64,000 nucleotides of DNA from Lethocerus indicus (GCA_019843655.1 JACDQD010000004.1:33882900-33946899), one strand, 5' to 3'. Numbered from the stretch's first letter, positions 10,219-21,680 are shown. Translations and numbers: made by a program. Notes: generated from the sequence alone by a model not told the origin.

Positions 10219-11183
10219 TTCCTAGGTGTAATTTGTACGGACGGACGGCTATCGTTGCGATTGAGCGGCGTTACGAGATCAATTTCACGATCTGTACAAC
10301 AACAATAACGCGATAGTATAGTTTAGAATGCCGTTTGCGACCGAAAATAGATATATTTCTAATTTATGCGCTTCGATCCGACTCGGGGAACTCTTTCGTT
10401 CGCGTCGGAAACACCGGAAAAAAGTCCGGAATCGTCCCCCAAATTCAATCTTCCTTCGTTCGATATTGCCAACTCTGTGTATATCTATGTATATCCGTGT
10501 ATGTGAACATGAGTGAGAGAGAGATTGGGTATACGTGCTTTGTATATTTACTGAAAGAAAGAAAAAAAAAAAAAAACACTTGTCGCTAATTGCAGACTTG
10601 AGCGTCGCTCTGTCGAACATATATTTTGATACTCATTTAAAAAAAAAAAAATTGATATTGTAAACCTAAAGTGTAGAAAAATAAAAGTAGGGGCCTAATT
10701 TTCATTTTGTGATCCTATTTAGTATATATTATTATTATTATTATTACGATGTGTGTGCATATTTTTTTGTCGGTGGAAAAATGTTTTTGAGGAAAAAATT
10801 TATTTGAAAAAAAAAACGGTACTTTTCCGTTAGCGGTAAAATGTCGAAAACGTTCAACTACAAACAAATATATATTGTTGTTTTTTTAGAAAAATTAAGA
10901 TCGAACAGAAAAAAGGAAAAGTTAAACCGTTTAAGACATTTAGGCGATTTTAAACACGGAAAAGTAACGAAAAAAAAAAAAATTACTTTTCCTTTTTCCA
11001 GTTTTGTACAGTTTTCGGCCACAAGAAGGAATAAGTGGAAAAAAAACCCTTCCGAGAGCGAATTTTTGGAATTTGTTCCAAAAAAAAAAATATCTCCTTC
11101 AGAAATCCGGTTGATTAAAAATTAAAAAAAGGATGCAACTTTTGCATTAACTATATTTAGAATCTCAAAAATTTTTTTTCTAA

Positions 11184-11250
<67 letters not shown>

Positions 11251-11720
11251 ATATAGTATATTTATATTTAGAATTTAGACTTATACTGAATGTGCAGGAT
11301 TGAACCGGATTGCCGAGTTCTCTAGTAACATTAATTTACGCATATAATTTATGTACAATAATAATTTATGTATATATTGAGAAGAAAGATAAATTTAATA
11401 TGATCAGCTGATTTATTAACATCTGTGAATTCGGCTCTCTCTGTTCGATTAAAAAATGTTTGGCTGTTCGGACATTCGTCAATACGTCGCTCTGGAATAA
11501 ATTACGCGTAAATAAATATTCCCCTGAGATTGTATGGAAAAAGTGAAATGAATATATATGTTGTGTGTTTTTTGTTTTTCTTTTAATTTTGATGGGTGAA
11601 ATAAAATTTTTCCAGTGAAAAGCGCTCGGTATTTGCTAATGTTATTTTTCGTGTCAATCCCAAATCGTGAATTTAAGCTAAGCGTCAACAGCGGCGGCAA
11701 CAGGCGACAGTGTCAAGAAC
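10066..11720. other. Non-coding, AT-rich; possible 3' flank of the mannosidase
   Basis: Contains (TA)n tracts at 10189-10214 and 11187-11247, many A-runs and an AATAAA at about 10680 that could be a polyadenylation signal. The one long open stretch (10841-11125) is Lys/Asn-rich, built from A-runs, and shows no domain; I do not consider it a gene. Confidence 0.5.
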
Positions 11721-11795
11721 ATGACCGAGTCAACGTCCGATTCGAATGCGCTGAGCGGCGATTCGTGCTCAGGAATGTTCTACGCTCGAAAAACG
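11721..11795 (+). CDS. Candidate first coding exon, unknown protein
   Basis: ATG in a fair context (AAGAACATGA) begins a 25-codon stretch, MTESTSDSNALSGDSCSGMF then YARKT, ending exactly at a consensus donor GTAGGT. Upstream is GC-richer than the surroundings (CAGCGGCGGCAACAGG). No following exon was recognised, and the peptide is Ser-rich without a known motif. Confidence 0.25.
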
Positions 11796-13236
11796 GTAGG
11801 TATTACTTTAATTGTAATAGAAAATGAAAGTTTTTCGTTCTATTTAACGCGATTCTATAAGTAAAATGCTCCTGTCGGGCCGAAAGCGTCGGCGAAAAGT
11901 GATATATTCGGTGGCGCCGGCGACACCGTTCGTCGTCTTCATCGGAAGAAGATGAAGAAATATTGTCGAAGATTTGAGAGCGATCGAGGCGGGGCGGGGG
12001 TGGAAATCGGCCAAAACCGTCGCGCCACCTTTCGCCACTCTCATTCCCGATTTATCATTTTGAACTTATTATAATGCGGCCGTAGCTATCCCACACTGTC
12101 GGCCACCGGTGTCCGGCGGCCCCAACACCGTCAAAGTTCGCTGTCGGTCACCGATGACTGAAACTCAACGCGTTTCACCGACTGGGGATTTTCTCTTTAT
12201 TGTCCCGAATTGATGAAGTCGATTCGCCGATTGATTATCTGTAGAAGCGGACAAATCGAATATGGATCAATTTTCTAAAAACGTTAATTTTTCCACAAGT
12301 TGTTGGAGGGAAAAAAAAAACAATACATTCAACTACTATAATAAGCTATAAGTTGTCGGATTGTACAAAAATAAAGGGGAAAAAAAATTTAGACTATATT
12401 TTGCCAGAATTGACTCTGTTCGGCGGAGTACAGAATTCTGCACGACAAACTCGAATTTTTTTAATTTCGTGACGTTTCCATTTCGTGTATCGACGAGCGA
12501 TAGGAGAAAAACGGCCTTCGAGAGTCGGTGATAAGACCGAAAAATTGATAAAAACTTTCTCTCTCTCAAAAGAAAAAAAAAAAATATTCTCCGATATCGT
12601 TTGGACTTGCTGGATATCCAACGCTTTTGGAATAAATTTTAAATAAAATACGAAATAAAATTTTCACTTTTACCTTCTCGTCGACGCCGACTATCACCGT
12701 GAACGATGATCCGCTTTTCGGATAATTTTTATCCCACAATTTGCCCCCTGAAAAATATTGTTAAACAGAGCGTAAATTCGTTAATTAGAAGATAACTGGA
12801 CAATTGGGCGAAACATTTTTTTTTATTTCGGAAAGAAACAGAGAAAGTGGCTCGAAAAAATTCTTTATTGTCCGTCACAAAGTTGCGGAAAAAGAAAAAA
12901 ATTGTTTCTATTTTAAACGTTGGACGTTTTAAAAAAACATTAATCGATTGGAATTTCAATAGAATTCCCATTACCGGAGTCAACTTTTACTTTCCTCGAC
13001 TTATTATTATTATTATTATTTCTGTTATAACAAATTTTTTTCTCTAAGAACAACCTATTCGGAGAATAGGAATTATATTATTATTATATCGTGAAATAAA
13101 TATATATATATTTATCGAATAATCGACCACGCGTTGAACTGGAAGACATAGTCTGCGAGCAGAAAATATATAAGACAAGAAATTTAGTAAATAACGATAA
13201 TAAAATGGTTTATTTCGATGTTAGAATACATTTTCC

Positions 13237-13276
<40 letters not shown>

Positions 13277-14435
13277 GCATTAAATATACATAGATATACG
13301 ATATGAATACAAATGTAGATTAGTGAGTGGGCCCGGACAAAAAAAGGGGGACCGGTTTCGGGTGCAAGTTCAAAAGTTCAGTGTGAAATTTACAATTTAA
13401 ATTCAATAGAAATCGGTGTATATTTCGAGAACATTTTCCTTGACAATGTCCCCGTTTTTCGACCGTGACGACCAAATTAAGTCAATTGTCGAAAAAAACA
13501 GATAGCGGCTCGTCGTCGTTTCAAAAACTGAAAGTTATTATCTCGTAGAAATTAACGGTTTTCCAACCAGATAAAGACCGATCGGGTCGAAAAGACATTT
13601 CGCTGTTGAAAAGAAAAAACTGTCGTTTTTAAAACGGTTTCGGACAAAAAGGTGCGGATTAAAAAACGAAATTATTCACAAATCGAAGTCGAAATCGGCA
13701 GGCGATAGAGACGGTGGGGTGGAAACTAGAAATATTTTTTTTTTATATATATTTTTTAATTAAAATTTTACGATTATAATCAAACGTTCGGTATAACGGA
13801 AAATGGAGTGCAATTGCGTTCGAACGACAGTACAACGTGTACTACGGTAGGGCGGGCCGATATATCAAATTATTAAATTCGAATATTAAAATATATATTG
13901 AAATAATATTAAAATATACTCCGAATATTGAAATTCGCACACGGCCTATTTAACGGGCCGGTATCACGATCCGTTTAAACTATTCAATTTCCCAATAAAT
14001 AAATTATGTATTCTGTTCGTTCCGACTGCTCCGTTGAGTGTTCGGCCATCGACAGTCAATCGGCGATTTTAGTCGCAATAAACGAACAATTTTCGTAAAC
14101 AAACATGGTATTTTCTTTTAACTCGAGCTTCGATTTGTAAATGTCAATTTACAAAAATTTAGATATAATAAATCTAACGGCTATATAAAATATAACCGAT
14201 ATTACGGTCATTTATTTAAATTTTTATTACAGGCACTTTCAGTGGTTGGGGGGCGCGGGGCTGAACCTTTTCTGTTATAATAATGAAATTTATTAATATC
14301 TGAAATATCATTGTTAAAATGACACTGAGAAAAAACTTTGAAAATTCGCCCATCGAATTCTACAATAAATAAGCGGCTTTAACGACGACGACGGCGAATT
14401 TATTTCGGCCCCAAAAAAAAAATTCGGTTTTTACA
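11796..14435. other. Non-coding stretch
   Basis: No exon recognised on either strand. Features are a run of acidic Glu/Asp-like codons near 11940, A/T homopolymers, a (TA)n tract at 13240-13271, and AT-rich sequence of low complexity. Confidence 0.5.
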
Positions 14436-14955
14436 TCGATATAGAATCGCAATAACCGGTCGTTATTTACCTAATTTCGACGACAGATCTATAATTAATT
14501 TAACGCTTTGCGCTCCTTCGGTGTCACACTATCGACCTATTTTTAATATAATATAGAATCGAATAACCGGTCGTTATTTACCTAATTTCGACGACAGATC
14601 TATAATTAATTTAACGCTTTGCGCTCCTTCGGTGTCACACTATCGACCTATTTTTTAATATAATATAGAATCGATTACCCGGTTATTTACCTAATTTCGA
14701 TGACAGATCTATAATTAATTTAACGTTTTGCGCTCTGTCGGCGTCACACTGTCGACTTATTTTTTTAATAAAATATAGAATCGATTCCCCCGTTATTTAC
14801 CTAATTTCGACGACAGATCTATAATTAATTTAGCGATTTGCGCTACGTCGGCGTCACACTGTCGACCTATTTTTTTATATAATATAGAATCGATTACCCG
14901 GTTATTTACCTAATTTTGACGACAGATCTATAATTAATTTAACGTTTTGCACTCT
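14436..14955. repeat. Tandem repeat, unit about 110-120 bp, about 4.5 copies
   Basis: The unit contains GACAGATCTATAATTAATTT, GCGCTC and TCACACTATCGACCTATTTTT. Copies are 85-95 percent alike by eye, with small substitutions such as CTTCGGTGTC to GTCGGCGTC. Confidence 0.9.
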
Positions 14956-15277
14956 CTCTCTTGTGGGACATCGTAATTCCAGCCCGACACTCGGAATTTA
15001 TTAACGATTACGGGGGGGGGGAATTATCAATTTCTTTTTTTGCGTTTCGCCCCGATGTTTTCTCTCGAAAATCAAATCGAAATATAGTAAATAAAAAAAA
15101 TCAGGGCGAGATATATATAAAAGAGATGTCGGCGAGTTTGTTTTCTTCGAGCCGTACACACGGACAGATCTATAACGAGTGAGGAAAAACCGGTAAATAT
15201 CCGATGTAACGCCGCGGATCCAGTAATAACGATTGGAAATTTTCGACCGGCGGATATATTCAATTTTTTTTAATATA
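14956..15277. other. Non-coding stretch
   Basis: Nothing recognised; includes a run of G at 15012 and short open frames without homology. Confidence 0.5.
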
Positions 15278-15510
15278 CCTGTTTTGTGGTCTGCGAGGGG
15301 TTGGAATATACCGTACTGTTTCCGTCTCCTCGCGCAGGTCTTTTGCTAGACCGGTTTCGGCCGCTCACGTGAGCAGTGCAGGGCAGTGAGAGGATGCCCT
15401 CAAAAACATCCAAAGTGACTGACAACACAGGGCGCTACTGAAGACGGCGAGAGGCCGAAACCGCTCGGTCTAGCGAAAGAGGAGACAGAAACGTCACGGA
15501 CCTACAATTT
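15278..15510. repeat. Palindromic foldback MITE copy
   Basis: CCTGTTTTGTGGTCTGCGAG at the left; inside are GCAGTGAGAGGATGCCC, AAACATCCAAAGTG and GCTACTGAAGACGGCGAG, and the right arm ends GAGGAGACAGAAACGTCACGG. Same family as the copy at 5.8 kb. Confidence 0.8.
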
Positions 15511-15758
15511 TTATTTTTTATTAGAGCGGCAAAGCGTTGTATCGAAAGCCTCACGGTATGCAGTTAGTGGGGCTGCGCAATTGATTCTATATATCGATAT
15601 AGCTGTATAAAAAGTAGTCGACAGTGTGTTTTGGGCCGAAATAAATTTTCCGTCGTCGTTAAAGCCGCTTATCAATTATTGTAGAATTTGACGGTGAATT
15701 TCGGTGACTGGTGCAAAGTGCAAAGGGTCGGATTTGAACCCGCGAACGGTTCAAGGAC

Positions 15759-16495
15759 TTAGTCGGTTTTGAAAGTGTGAATGGTGCGGTGGTCCTGGTA
15801 GGGTCGGAGGTCGTCCAAATTGTCCCACCACCGGTAGAGCCGGTGGCTGACGACGAGATCGAACCAGGGCGTTATCGGGGCGCGGGCGGCGGCGAGGAAG
15901 CGGTCGAGGTCGCGCCGCCCCACGTAGCGTATCTCGCTGACCTCCTCCGGGTTGGGATCGAGATCGAGGTCTTTGACGAGGAATAGGATGTAGTCGATTT
16001 CGTGCTCGCCCCAGACGCCGTCGCCGGTCGACTTGTAGACTATCCTGGTCAGGTAGAGGAGGTCGTCGGGGGCGACGCTGCCCGTCGCGACGCCGAGCTC
16101 GTGCGACAGCCGCCGACACGCGGCGCGCTTCACGCCCAACGCTCCGGCCTCCTCCGCTCCGCCTCCACCCCGTACAGGGGATGACTGCAGCAGGCGTTGG
16201 TGTAACGGCCGGGAAACGTTATCTTGCCCTCGGACCGTTTCTGGAGCAACAGTTCGCGCTTACCGTTGAAAAGAAAGACGCTGAACGCCCTGTGCAGCGG
16301 CAGTCGGCCGCCGGGCCCCACCCTGTGGCATTCCCTCTTGGAGGCGGTACCGACCGCCCTGTCCCTCTCGTCCACAAGAATGCACATCTCTTTCAGCGAC
16401 TCGCGCTGCACGGGACAGACGGCCGAGGAAGAGGAATAGCAAGCCCTCTGGGCGAGCGCCCGGCCAACAACTCTCAGACACCCCGTCGACACCAT
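15759..16495 (-). CDS. IDI1: Isopentenyl-diphosphate delta-isomerase (IDI), single exon, one frameshift
   Basis: Interconverts isopentenyl and dimethylallyl diphosphate, the entry step to isoprenoids. From ATG at 16495 the reading gives MVSTGCLRVVGRALAQRACY, an Arg/Ala/Ser-rich start that resembles a mitochondrial presequence, then VPVQ-type core: ILVDERDRAVGTASKRECH, HRAFSVFLFNGKRELLLQKR, TFPGRYTNACCSHPL. The Cys in NACCSHP is the family catalytic Cys. After a one-base shift near 16150 the frame continues AEEAGALGVKRAACRRLSHE, then GEHEIDYILF with the catalytic Glu region, and ends HRTIHTFKTD-stop. No introns are present. I chose 16495 over upstream ATGs because a TATA box lies at 16543-16551, within the longer reading. 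As given, translation stops early (VEAERRRPERWA-stop). The start copy to the right makes this a head-to-head arrangement. Confidence 0.9.
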
Positions 16496-16542
16496 TACAC
16501 CAGCCACCGATGAACCTAACTGTAACCTCACCCGTCCACAGC

Positions 16543-16551
16543 CTTTATATA
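16543..16551 (-). promoter_or_regulatory. TATA box of IDI
   Basis: Minus-strand TATATAAAG lies about 50 bases before the chosen ATG (16495), leaving a short 5' leader. The same element is conserved in the inverted copy at 17369-17377, which supports function or recent duplication. Confidence 0.6.
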
Positions 16552-16666
16552 CCTCGTCGCCATTCATTACAATAATGCCATATATATATATACATACGGC
16601 AGGTACATACAATACATTCTCAATAAATAATATTTATACGTACAAAATTTATGACAAATAAAATCG

Positions 16667-16801
<135 letters not shown>

Positions 16802-17011
16802 CCATAAAACGCGATTTGCACTCGTACATTTTGTCGGTACCGTACATGACAAAATTATAAAATATAATGTTCAATTTTTTGAAACGGCTCACTTATGTTT
16901 ATATTTGGCTTCAATCAATTTAGCAATAAATGGACGTATTTTCAATTTTATTTGTCGTAAATATGTAAGTATAAATATTAATTATTGAGGAATATATTAT
17001 TTGTACCTCCC

Positions 17012-17079
<68 letters not shown>

Positions 17080-17268
17080 TCTGTGTGCGAATAAAATTCT
17101 TATATAACAATGCCCATTCAAATACATCTATTTTATTACTAAATTGATTGAAGCCAAATATAAACATAAGTGAGCCGTTTCAAAAATTATATTATATTAT
17201 ATTTTATAATTTTGTAATGTACGGTACGTGTGTATGGCGACATACGAGTGCAAAGGGTTAAATCGCGG

Positions 17269-17334
<66 letters not shown>

Positions 17335-17368
17335 TAATGCATTATTATAATGAATGGCGACGAGGTTT

Positions 17369-17440
17369 ATATATAAAGGCCGTGGACGGGTGAGGTTCAT
17401 CGGTGAGTGGTAATGGTGTCGTCTCGGTGTTATTATTATT
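17369..17440 (+). pseudogene. Inverted copy of IDI promoter and first codons
   Basis: TATATAAAGG, then GGACGGGTGAGGTTCATCGG and an ATG at 17413 followed by GTG TCG, as in the true gene (Met-Val-Ser). After the third codon the copy diverges into TTATTATTATTCC and AT repeats, so it cannot encode the enzyme. It is read rightward, divergent from IDI. Confidence 0.75.
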
Positions 17441-17702
17441 CCTTAGGGCTTATTATTCCTCTTCTTATTATATATACTTATATATATATATATTATATAT
17501 ATAATATATATATTTATATATAGTTGCAGTATTATAACAGTGTGATTGTTGCGGCGACGAGATTCCAAAGGCAGTGGACGACCGAATAGACGCCCGCCAT
17601 TATGAATTCAATTTCACATTCTCACTCGTGTTCATAAATTGCGAATCCTCTTGCCTTATAAACTGTATTTCTTACCGAATTAATATTCAATATATTTGTC
17701 AA

Positions 17703-17780
17703 ATGGCCGTGAATTTCCGAACGTCCGGCGAGAATATTCAAGAGGCGGCTTTCCACAGGTCACAACAGGTCGTGTCGAAG
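17703..17780 (+). CDS. Candidate short coding exon, unknown protein
   Basis: ATG with A at -3 (GTCAAATGG) opens 26 codons, MAVNFRTSGENIQEAAFHRS then QQVVSK, and ends at a GTAATA donor. It lies just beyond the inverted IDI promoter copy, which could drive it (inference). No later exon was recognised. Confidence 0.3.
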
Positions 17781-17959
17781 GTAATAAATATTCGATATTT
17801 CGTTTATTTATTATTATAAAATAGCGGCCGGGAAAATGTCTTTCGCCGCTGCTGGATAAATCGAAAAATCGGCCCATTTCAGGGGCCTCCAATACAGTCC
17901 AGATTTTTGTTGGTTTTTTGTTCGGCCGCTCGCCGTCTTCAGTAGTCGCGTTCTTTATT

Positions 17960-18905
17960 AATTAATCTTTTCAATTTATAATCTACGTTTGTTAGTTCTT
18001 AAAAATGCCCACATACTCTCTATTACTTGTCTGGGTGTATTCGGAAATCGGCCTATTGATGCGATTTTTAGGCGCAAAATCAGCTCAAAACAGCAGTTTA
18101 GTCTTTATAGGCCCAAAAATGCGGTTTTCACGAGCAAAACGGGCACAAAAATGCGGTTCTTAGGCGCGATAGCTCAAAAATTGCTGTTTTTAGGTGCAAA
18201 ATGGGTACAAAAATGCGGTTCTTAGGCGCGAAATTAGCTCAAAGGAGCAGTTTATAGGCCCAAAAAAACGCTTTTTAAGCGCAAAATCAGCCCAAAATTG
18301 GTGTTTTTGGGGGCAAAATCGGTCCAAAAATGCGATTTTCAGGCGCAAAATCGGCTCAAAAGAGCAGTTTATAGGCCCAAAAATGCGATTTTCAGACGCA
18401 AAACGGGCCCAAAAAGGCGATTTTCAGGCGCAAAACGGGCACAAAAATGCGGTTCTAAGGCGCGATAGCTCAAAAATTGCTGTTTTTAGGTGCAAAATGG
18501 GTACAAAAATGCGGTTCTTAGGCGCGAAATTAGCTCAGAGCAGTTTATAGACCCAAAAATACGCTTTTTAGGCGCAAAATCAGCCCAAAATTGGTGTTTT
18601 TGGGGGCAAAAACGGTCCAAAAATGCAGTTTTTAGGCGAAAAATCAGCCCAAAATTGGTGTTTTGGGGGGCAAAAACGGTCCAAAAATGCGGTTTTCAGG
18701 CGCAAAATGGGCTCAAAAATGAGGTTCTTAGGCTGCTGATTCGATTTTTATGCGCAAAATCAGCTTAAAAGAGCAGTTTATAGGCCCAAAAATGCGGTTC
18801 TTAGGCGCAAAACGGGCCCAAAAAAAGGCGGTTTCCAGGCGCAAAATGGGCACAAAAATGCGGTTCTTAGGCGCGAATTCAGCTCAAAGGAGCAGTTTAT
18901 AGACG
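17960..18905 (+). repeat. GGTTTTTAGGC-type tandem repeat, forward orientation
   Basis: Imperfect units of about 35-40 bp built on AAAAATGCGGTTCTTAGGCG and CAAAATCGGCTC. Open frames here are repeat artefacts. Orientation reverses at about 18905. Confidence 0.9.
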
Positions 18906-19660
18906 CATTTTTAAGGGAGATTTCGCACCCAGGAACCGCATTTTTGGGCCTAAAAACCGCATTTTTTAATCTAAAAACGGCATTTTTGGGCATAAAAACA
19001 GCATTTATGGGCTTAAAAACCGCATTTTTGGGCCGATTTTGGATCTAAAAACCGCATTCTTGGGCCCATTTCGGGCATAAAAACAGCATTTATGGGCTTA
19101 AAAACCGCATTTTTGGCCGATTTTGCGCCTAAAAACAGCATTTTTGGGCCGATTTTGGATCTAAACACCGCATTTTCGGCCAGAAAACTGAATTTTTGGA
19201 CTGATTTTGCGCCTGAAAACCGCATTCTTGGGCCCATTTTCGGGATAAAAACCGCATTTTTGGCCGTTTTTGCGCCTAAGAACAGCATTTTTTGGTATCA
19301 TTTACGCCTGTAAACCGCATTTCTGGACCCATTTTTGGCATAAAAACATCATTTTTAGGGAAAAAACCGCATTTTTATGGCAGATTTCGCACCCAGGAAC
19401 CGTATTTTTGGACCCATTTTGGGGCTAAAAACAGCATTTATGGGCCTAAAAACCGCATTTTTTAACATACAAACGGCATTTTTGGACCCATTTTGGGCGA
19501 AAAAATAGTATTTATGGGCTTCAAAACCGCATTCTTGGCCGATTTTGCGCCTAAAAACTGCATTTTTGGGCCGATTTTGGATCTAAAAACGGCATTTTTG
19601 GCCAGAAAACTGAATTTCTCGACCGATTATGCGCTTGAAAAACGCATTTTGGGCCCAAAT
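18906..19660 (-). repeat. Same tandem repeat, reverse orientation
   Basis: The reverse complement of the preceding array: GGGCCTAAAAACCGCATTTTT repeated with GATTTTGCGCC spacers. With 17960-18905 it forms an inverted pair of arrays meeting at 18905. Confidence 0.9.
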
Positions 19661-20220
19661 CAACGCCCGATCGTGCTCAATACGGGGCTTATCCGAAGGG
19701 AAACCGACTGTAATAAAACACTGCAGAACGATGGTGGAGCCGAGTGAAGGATGACGCGTGGAGGATTGGCACTACTGAAGACCGATTGAACTGCGGCTAA
19801 ATATAAACTTCGATATAAACGACCCCGTCAATGAATTTCGGGTGGAAAAAAGTTATACATCCTTTATTAGACAGATATTGTCCTCGATTTCAACAGAATT
19901 AGTACTGGTAGTGGCAGTACATAGTAGTTAAATTAGGGAGACCGCTTAAGGAGAACAGGTCGTAGCTAATGGGATAATAATGGGGATTGATCCCGTTCCC
20001 CATACCCTCAATTTTCAGGAAAATGTCGCTTTCGGGAAAGTGCAAGGCCGACTCTGCCGATCTGCACAAGTGGCCTTGAGAAACTCGGCGAAAGAAAGAA
20101 CAATGTTCCGAAATAGACTAGAAGGAAATTATAATTCATTGTTCCCCTACAGTTTACTGCACATAAATATATAGAACTGATGGATCACTTATGTTATGAG
20201 TGTCCGAGGCTTAGAGGCCT
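19661..20220. other. Non-coding stretch
   Basis: No convincing exon. A short frame after TTTTCAG at 20018 (MSLSGKCKADSADLHKWP) ends in a stop and has no donor. GGATTGGCACTACTGAAGAC near 19763 is a fragment of the foldback family. Confidence 0.5.
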
Positions 20221-20600
20221 TATCGGTTCGGCAACTGAGTAATTGCGGATTTCACCAACAACAAGTGGCGTTGTACATATTTTTAAGTGCGTCGCGGTAC
20301 ATCTTTGCGCAGATAGGCCGTAGACGGTTTCGAATGCGCGTAATAAGATATATTCGGCTTCTCTGCAATGTCCCTCGTTCAATCAATAACGGCCTTTATT
20401 CGGTCATCATCGACCTCCACTGGACTTTTATACACACAGAAAATTCAACTGGTCAATGTAATTTTGATACCGCATGTTTCGGAAAGGACCAAATTATAAC
20501 GTATCGAAGAATCTTATCTGTGCAAAGATCTGTTGACGTACTTAAAAATATGTACAACGCCACTTGTTGTCGGTCAAATCCGCAATTCCTTGGTTAATGA
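20221..20600. mobile_element. Mariner-type MITE, copy 3
   Basis: Left GGCAACTGAGTAATTGCGGA, right TCAAATCCGCAATTCCTTGG; inside, GCGCAGATAGGCCGTAGACGG and the mirrored CTTATCTGTGCAAAGATC. Shorter than copy 1 because of internal deletions. Confidence 0.78.
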
Positions 20601-20759
20601 TAGCGGAGGCGAGGTTGGGAATCGTTTGATGAAGGAACAAATAAAAGAATTGAGGTTGTTTCGTTGAAAAATAATTTAATTTATAAAAATATCGGCGATA
20701 TTTGTTTTACAAAATGGGAGTTCAGTTGGAAAAGAGTAGTTTAGTGACGGAGGGAGTGA

Positions 20760-21332
20760 TCACCAGTGACCGTGGACACCGTGGGCGGCGTGAGCCCAGC
20801 CGGGGGCGGCGAGGTGGGCGGCGGCCAGGTTGGCGGCGGCGAGGTTGGCCGCGGCGGCGTTAGCGGCGGCCGCGTTGGCGGCGGAGGCCTGAGCGGCGAG
20901 GCGGACGGCCTCGGCGGGGGCGGCGGCGGCGTTGGCGGCGGCGATGCCGACGGTGGCGTCGCGGTTGGCGGCGACCACTCCGAGGGTGGCGCCGGCGTGG
21001 GCGGCGGCGTTAGCTCCGGTCCAGGCGGGGGCGGCAACTACGGCGGGGGCAGAGGCCACGAGGGCTGGGCCGGCGGCGGCGAGGCCGAGGTGGCCGGCGG
21101 CTGCGGCTGCCTGGCGGGCGGCCTCTGCGGGGGAAGCCAGGGTGTTGGCGGAGGCATGGGCGACGGCGGCGTCACGGTTGGCGGCGGCTACCCCGAGGGT
21201 GGCTCCGGCGTGGCCGGCGGCGTTGGCTCCGGTCCATGCGGGGGCGGCTGCCGCTACTCCCCAGCCGGCGAGGCCGTGTCCTCCCGCCCCCCAGGCCCCG
21301 TGACCGCCCCAACCGTGACCGATCACGCTGCT
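20760..21332 (-). CDS. Ala-rich cuticle-like structural protein, last exon
   Basis: After a CCCAG acceptor (21333-21335) the exon encodes 190 residues ending HGVHGHW-stop. It is close to half Ala, with Gly, His and Trp near the start (SSVIGHGWGGHGAWGAGGHG) and long Ala/Asn runs before the end. A block PAWTGANAA.HAGATLGV.AANRDA occurs twice, about 70 residues apart. Low complexity, APA/AAP motifs and absence of Cys are typical of arthropod cuticular or eggshell structural proteins; this is inference, as I know no exact family. The initiator and signal peptide must lie on an upstream exon, not found: that side is satellite DNA and then the gap. GC content is far above the neighbourhood. Confidence 0.6.
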   Translation of the reverse strand, partial: SSVIGHGWGGHGAWGAGGHGLAGWGVAAAAPAWTGANAAGHAGATLGVAAANRDAAVAHASANTLASPAEAARQAAAAAGHLGLAAAGPALVASAPAVVAAPAWTGANAAAHAGATLGVVAANRDATVGIAAANAAAAPAEAVRLAAQASAANAAAANAAAANLAAANLAAAHLAAPGWAHAAHGVHGHW

Positions 21333-21335
21333 CTG

Positions 21336-21425
21336 GGCTACGATTATTTTTATGTATATATAAATATATAAAAATACTCCAATACAAATATTCCCTATTA
21401 GGCTATGATTATTTATATGTATAAG
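21336..21425. repeat. Satellite-like segment at the 3' splice site of the cuticle-like exon
   Basis: The intron sequence directly next to the exon (GGCTACGATTATTTTTATGT, then ATATATAAATATATA) is the same as the core of the 164-bp satellite. A second partial unit follows at 21386-21425 (ATTCCCTATTAGGCTATG). Confidence 0.85.
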
Positions 21426-21680
21426 TTATTTTTCTCAGTGAAAGAATAGTGTTTTTAAAAACGGTTATTTCAATTAAAACACGATTTATTTGATCTACAA
21501 AATGATACAGATGAAAAGGCTTCTTACAGCACCCGTCCGGTCTCAAGCTCTGAATCAGACTGACCCTCGCTCCTGCCCGCCTTACAATATAACGTTCTTC
21601 TTAACAAAGGGCTTTGTCAAATCTCTATGTTGATGTTATGAGTCATACTACCACTCGGGTTTCCGACCGCCCTTCTGACT
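21426..21680. other. Non-repetitive intron segment
   Basis: About 250 bases between the splice-site satellite copy and the main array; no exon or signal-peptide frame recognised on the minus strand. Confidence 0.45.

Noticed and set aside
10841..11125. Lys-rich frame of 94 codons
   Set aside because: Made of A-runs in AT-rich DNA, no domain, no splice sites and no codon pattern like the genes nearby.
15722..15758. Possible tRNA T-arm (minus-strand GCGGGTTCAAATCCGAC)
   Set aside because: The T-loop word is present but the T stem does not pair, no acceptor or anticodon stem can be drawn, and it sits directly after the IDI stop codon.
20766..21371. Plus-strand Gly-rich frame of 201 codons opposite the cuticle-like exon
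   Set aside because: It is the complement of the Ala-codon-rich minus strand (GCC/GGC mirror) and ignores the CAG acceptor that fits the minus-strand exon.
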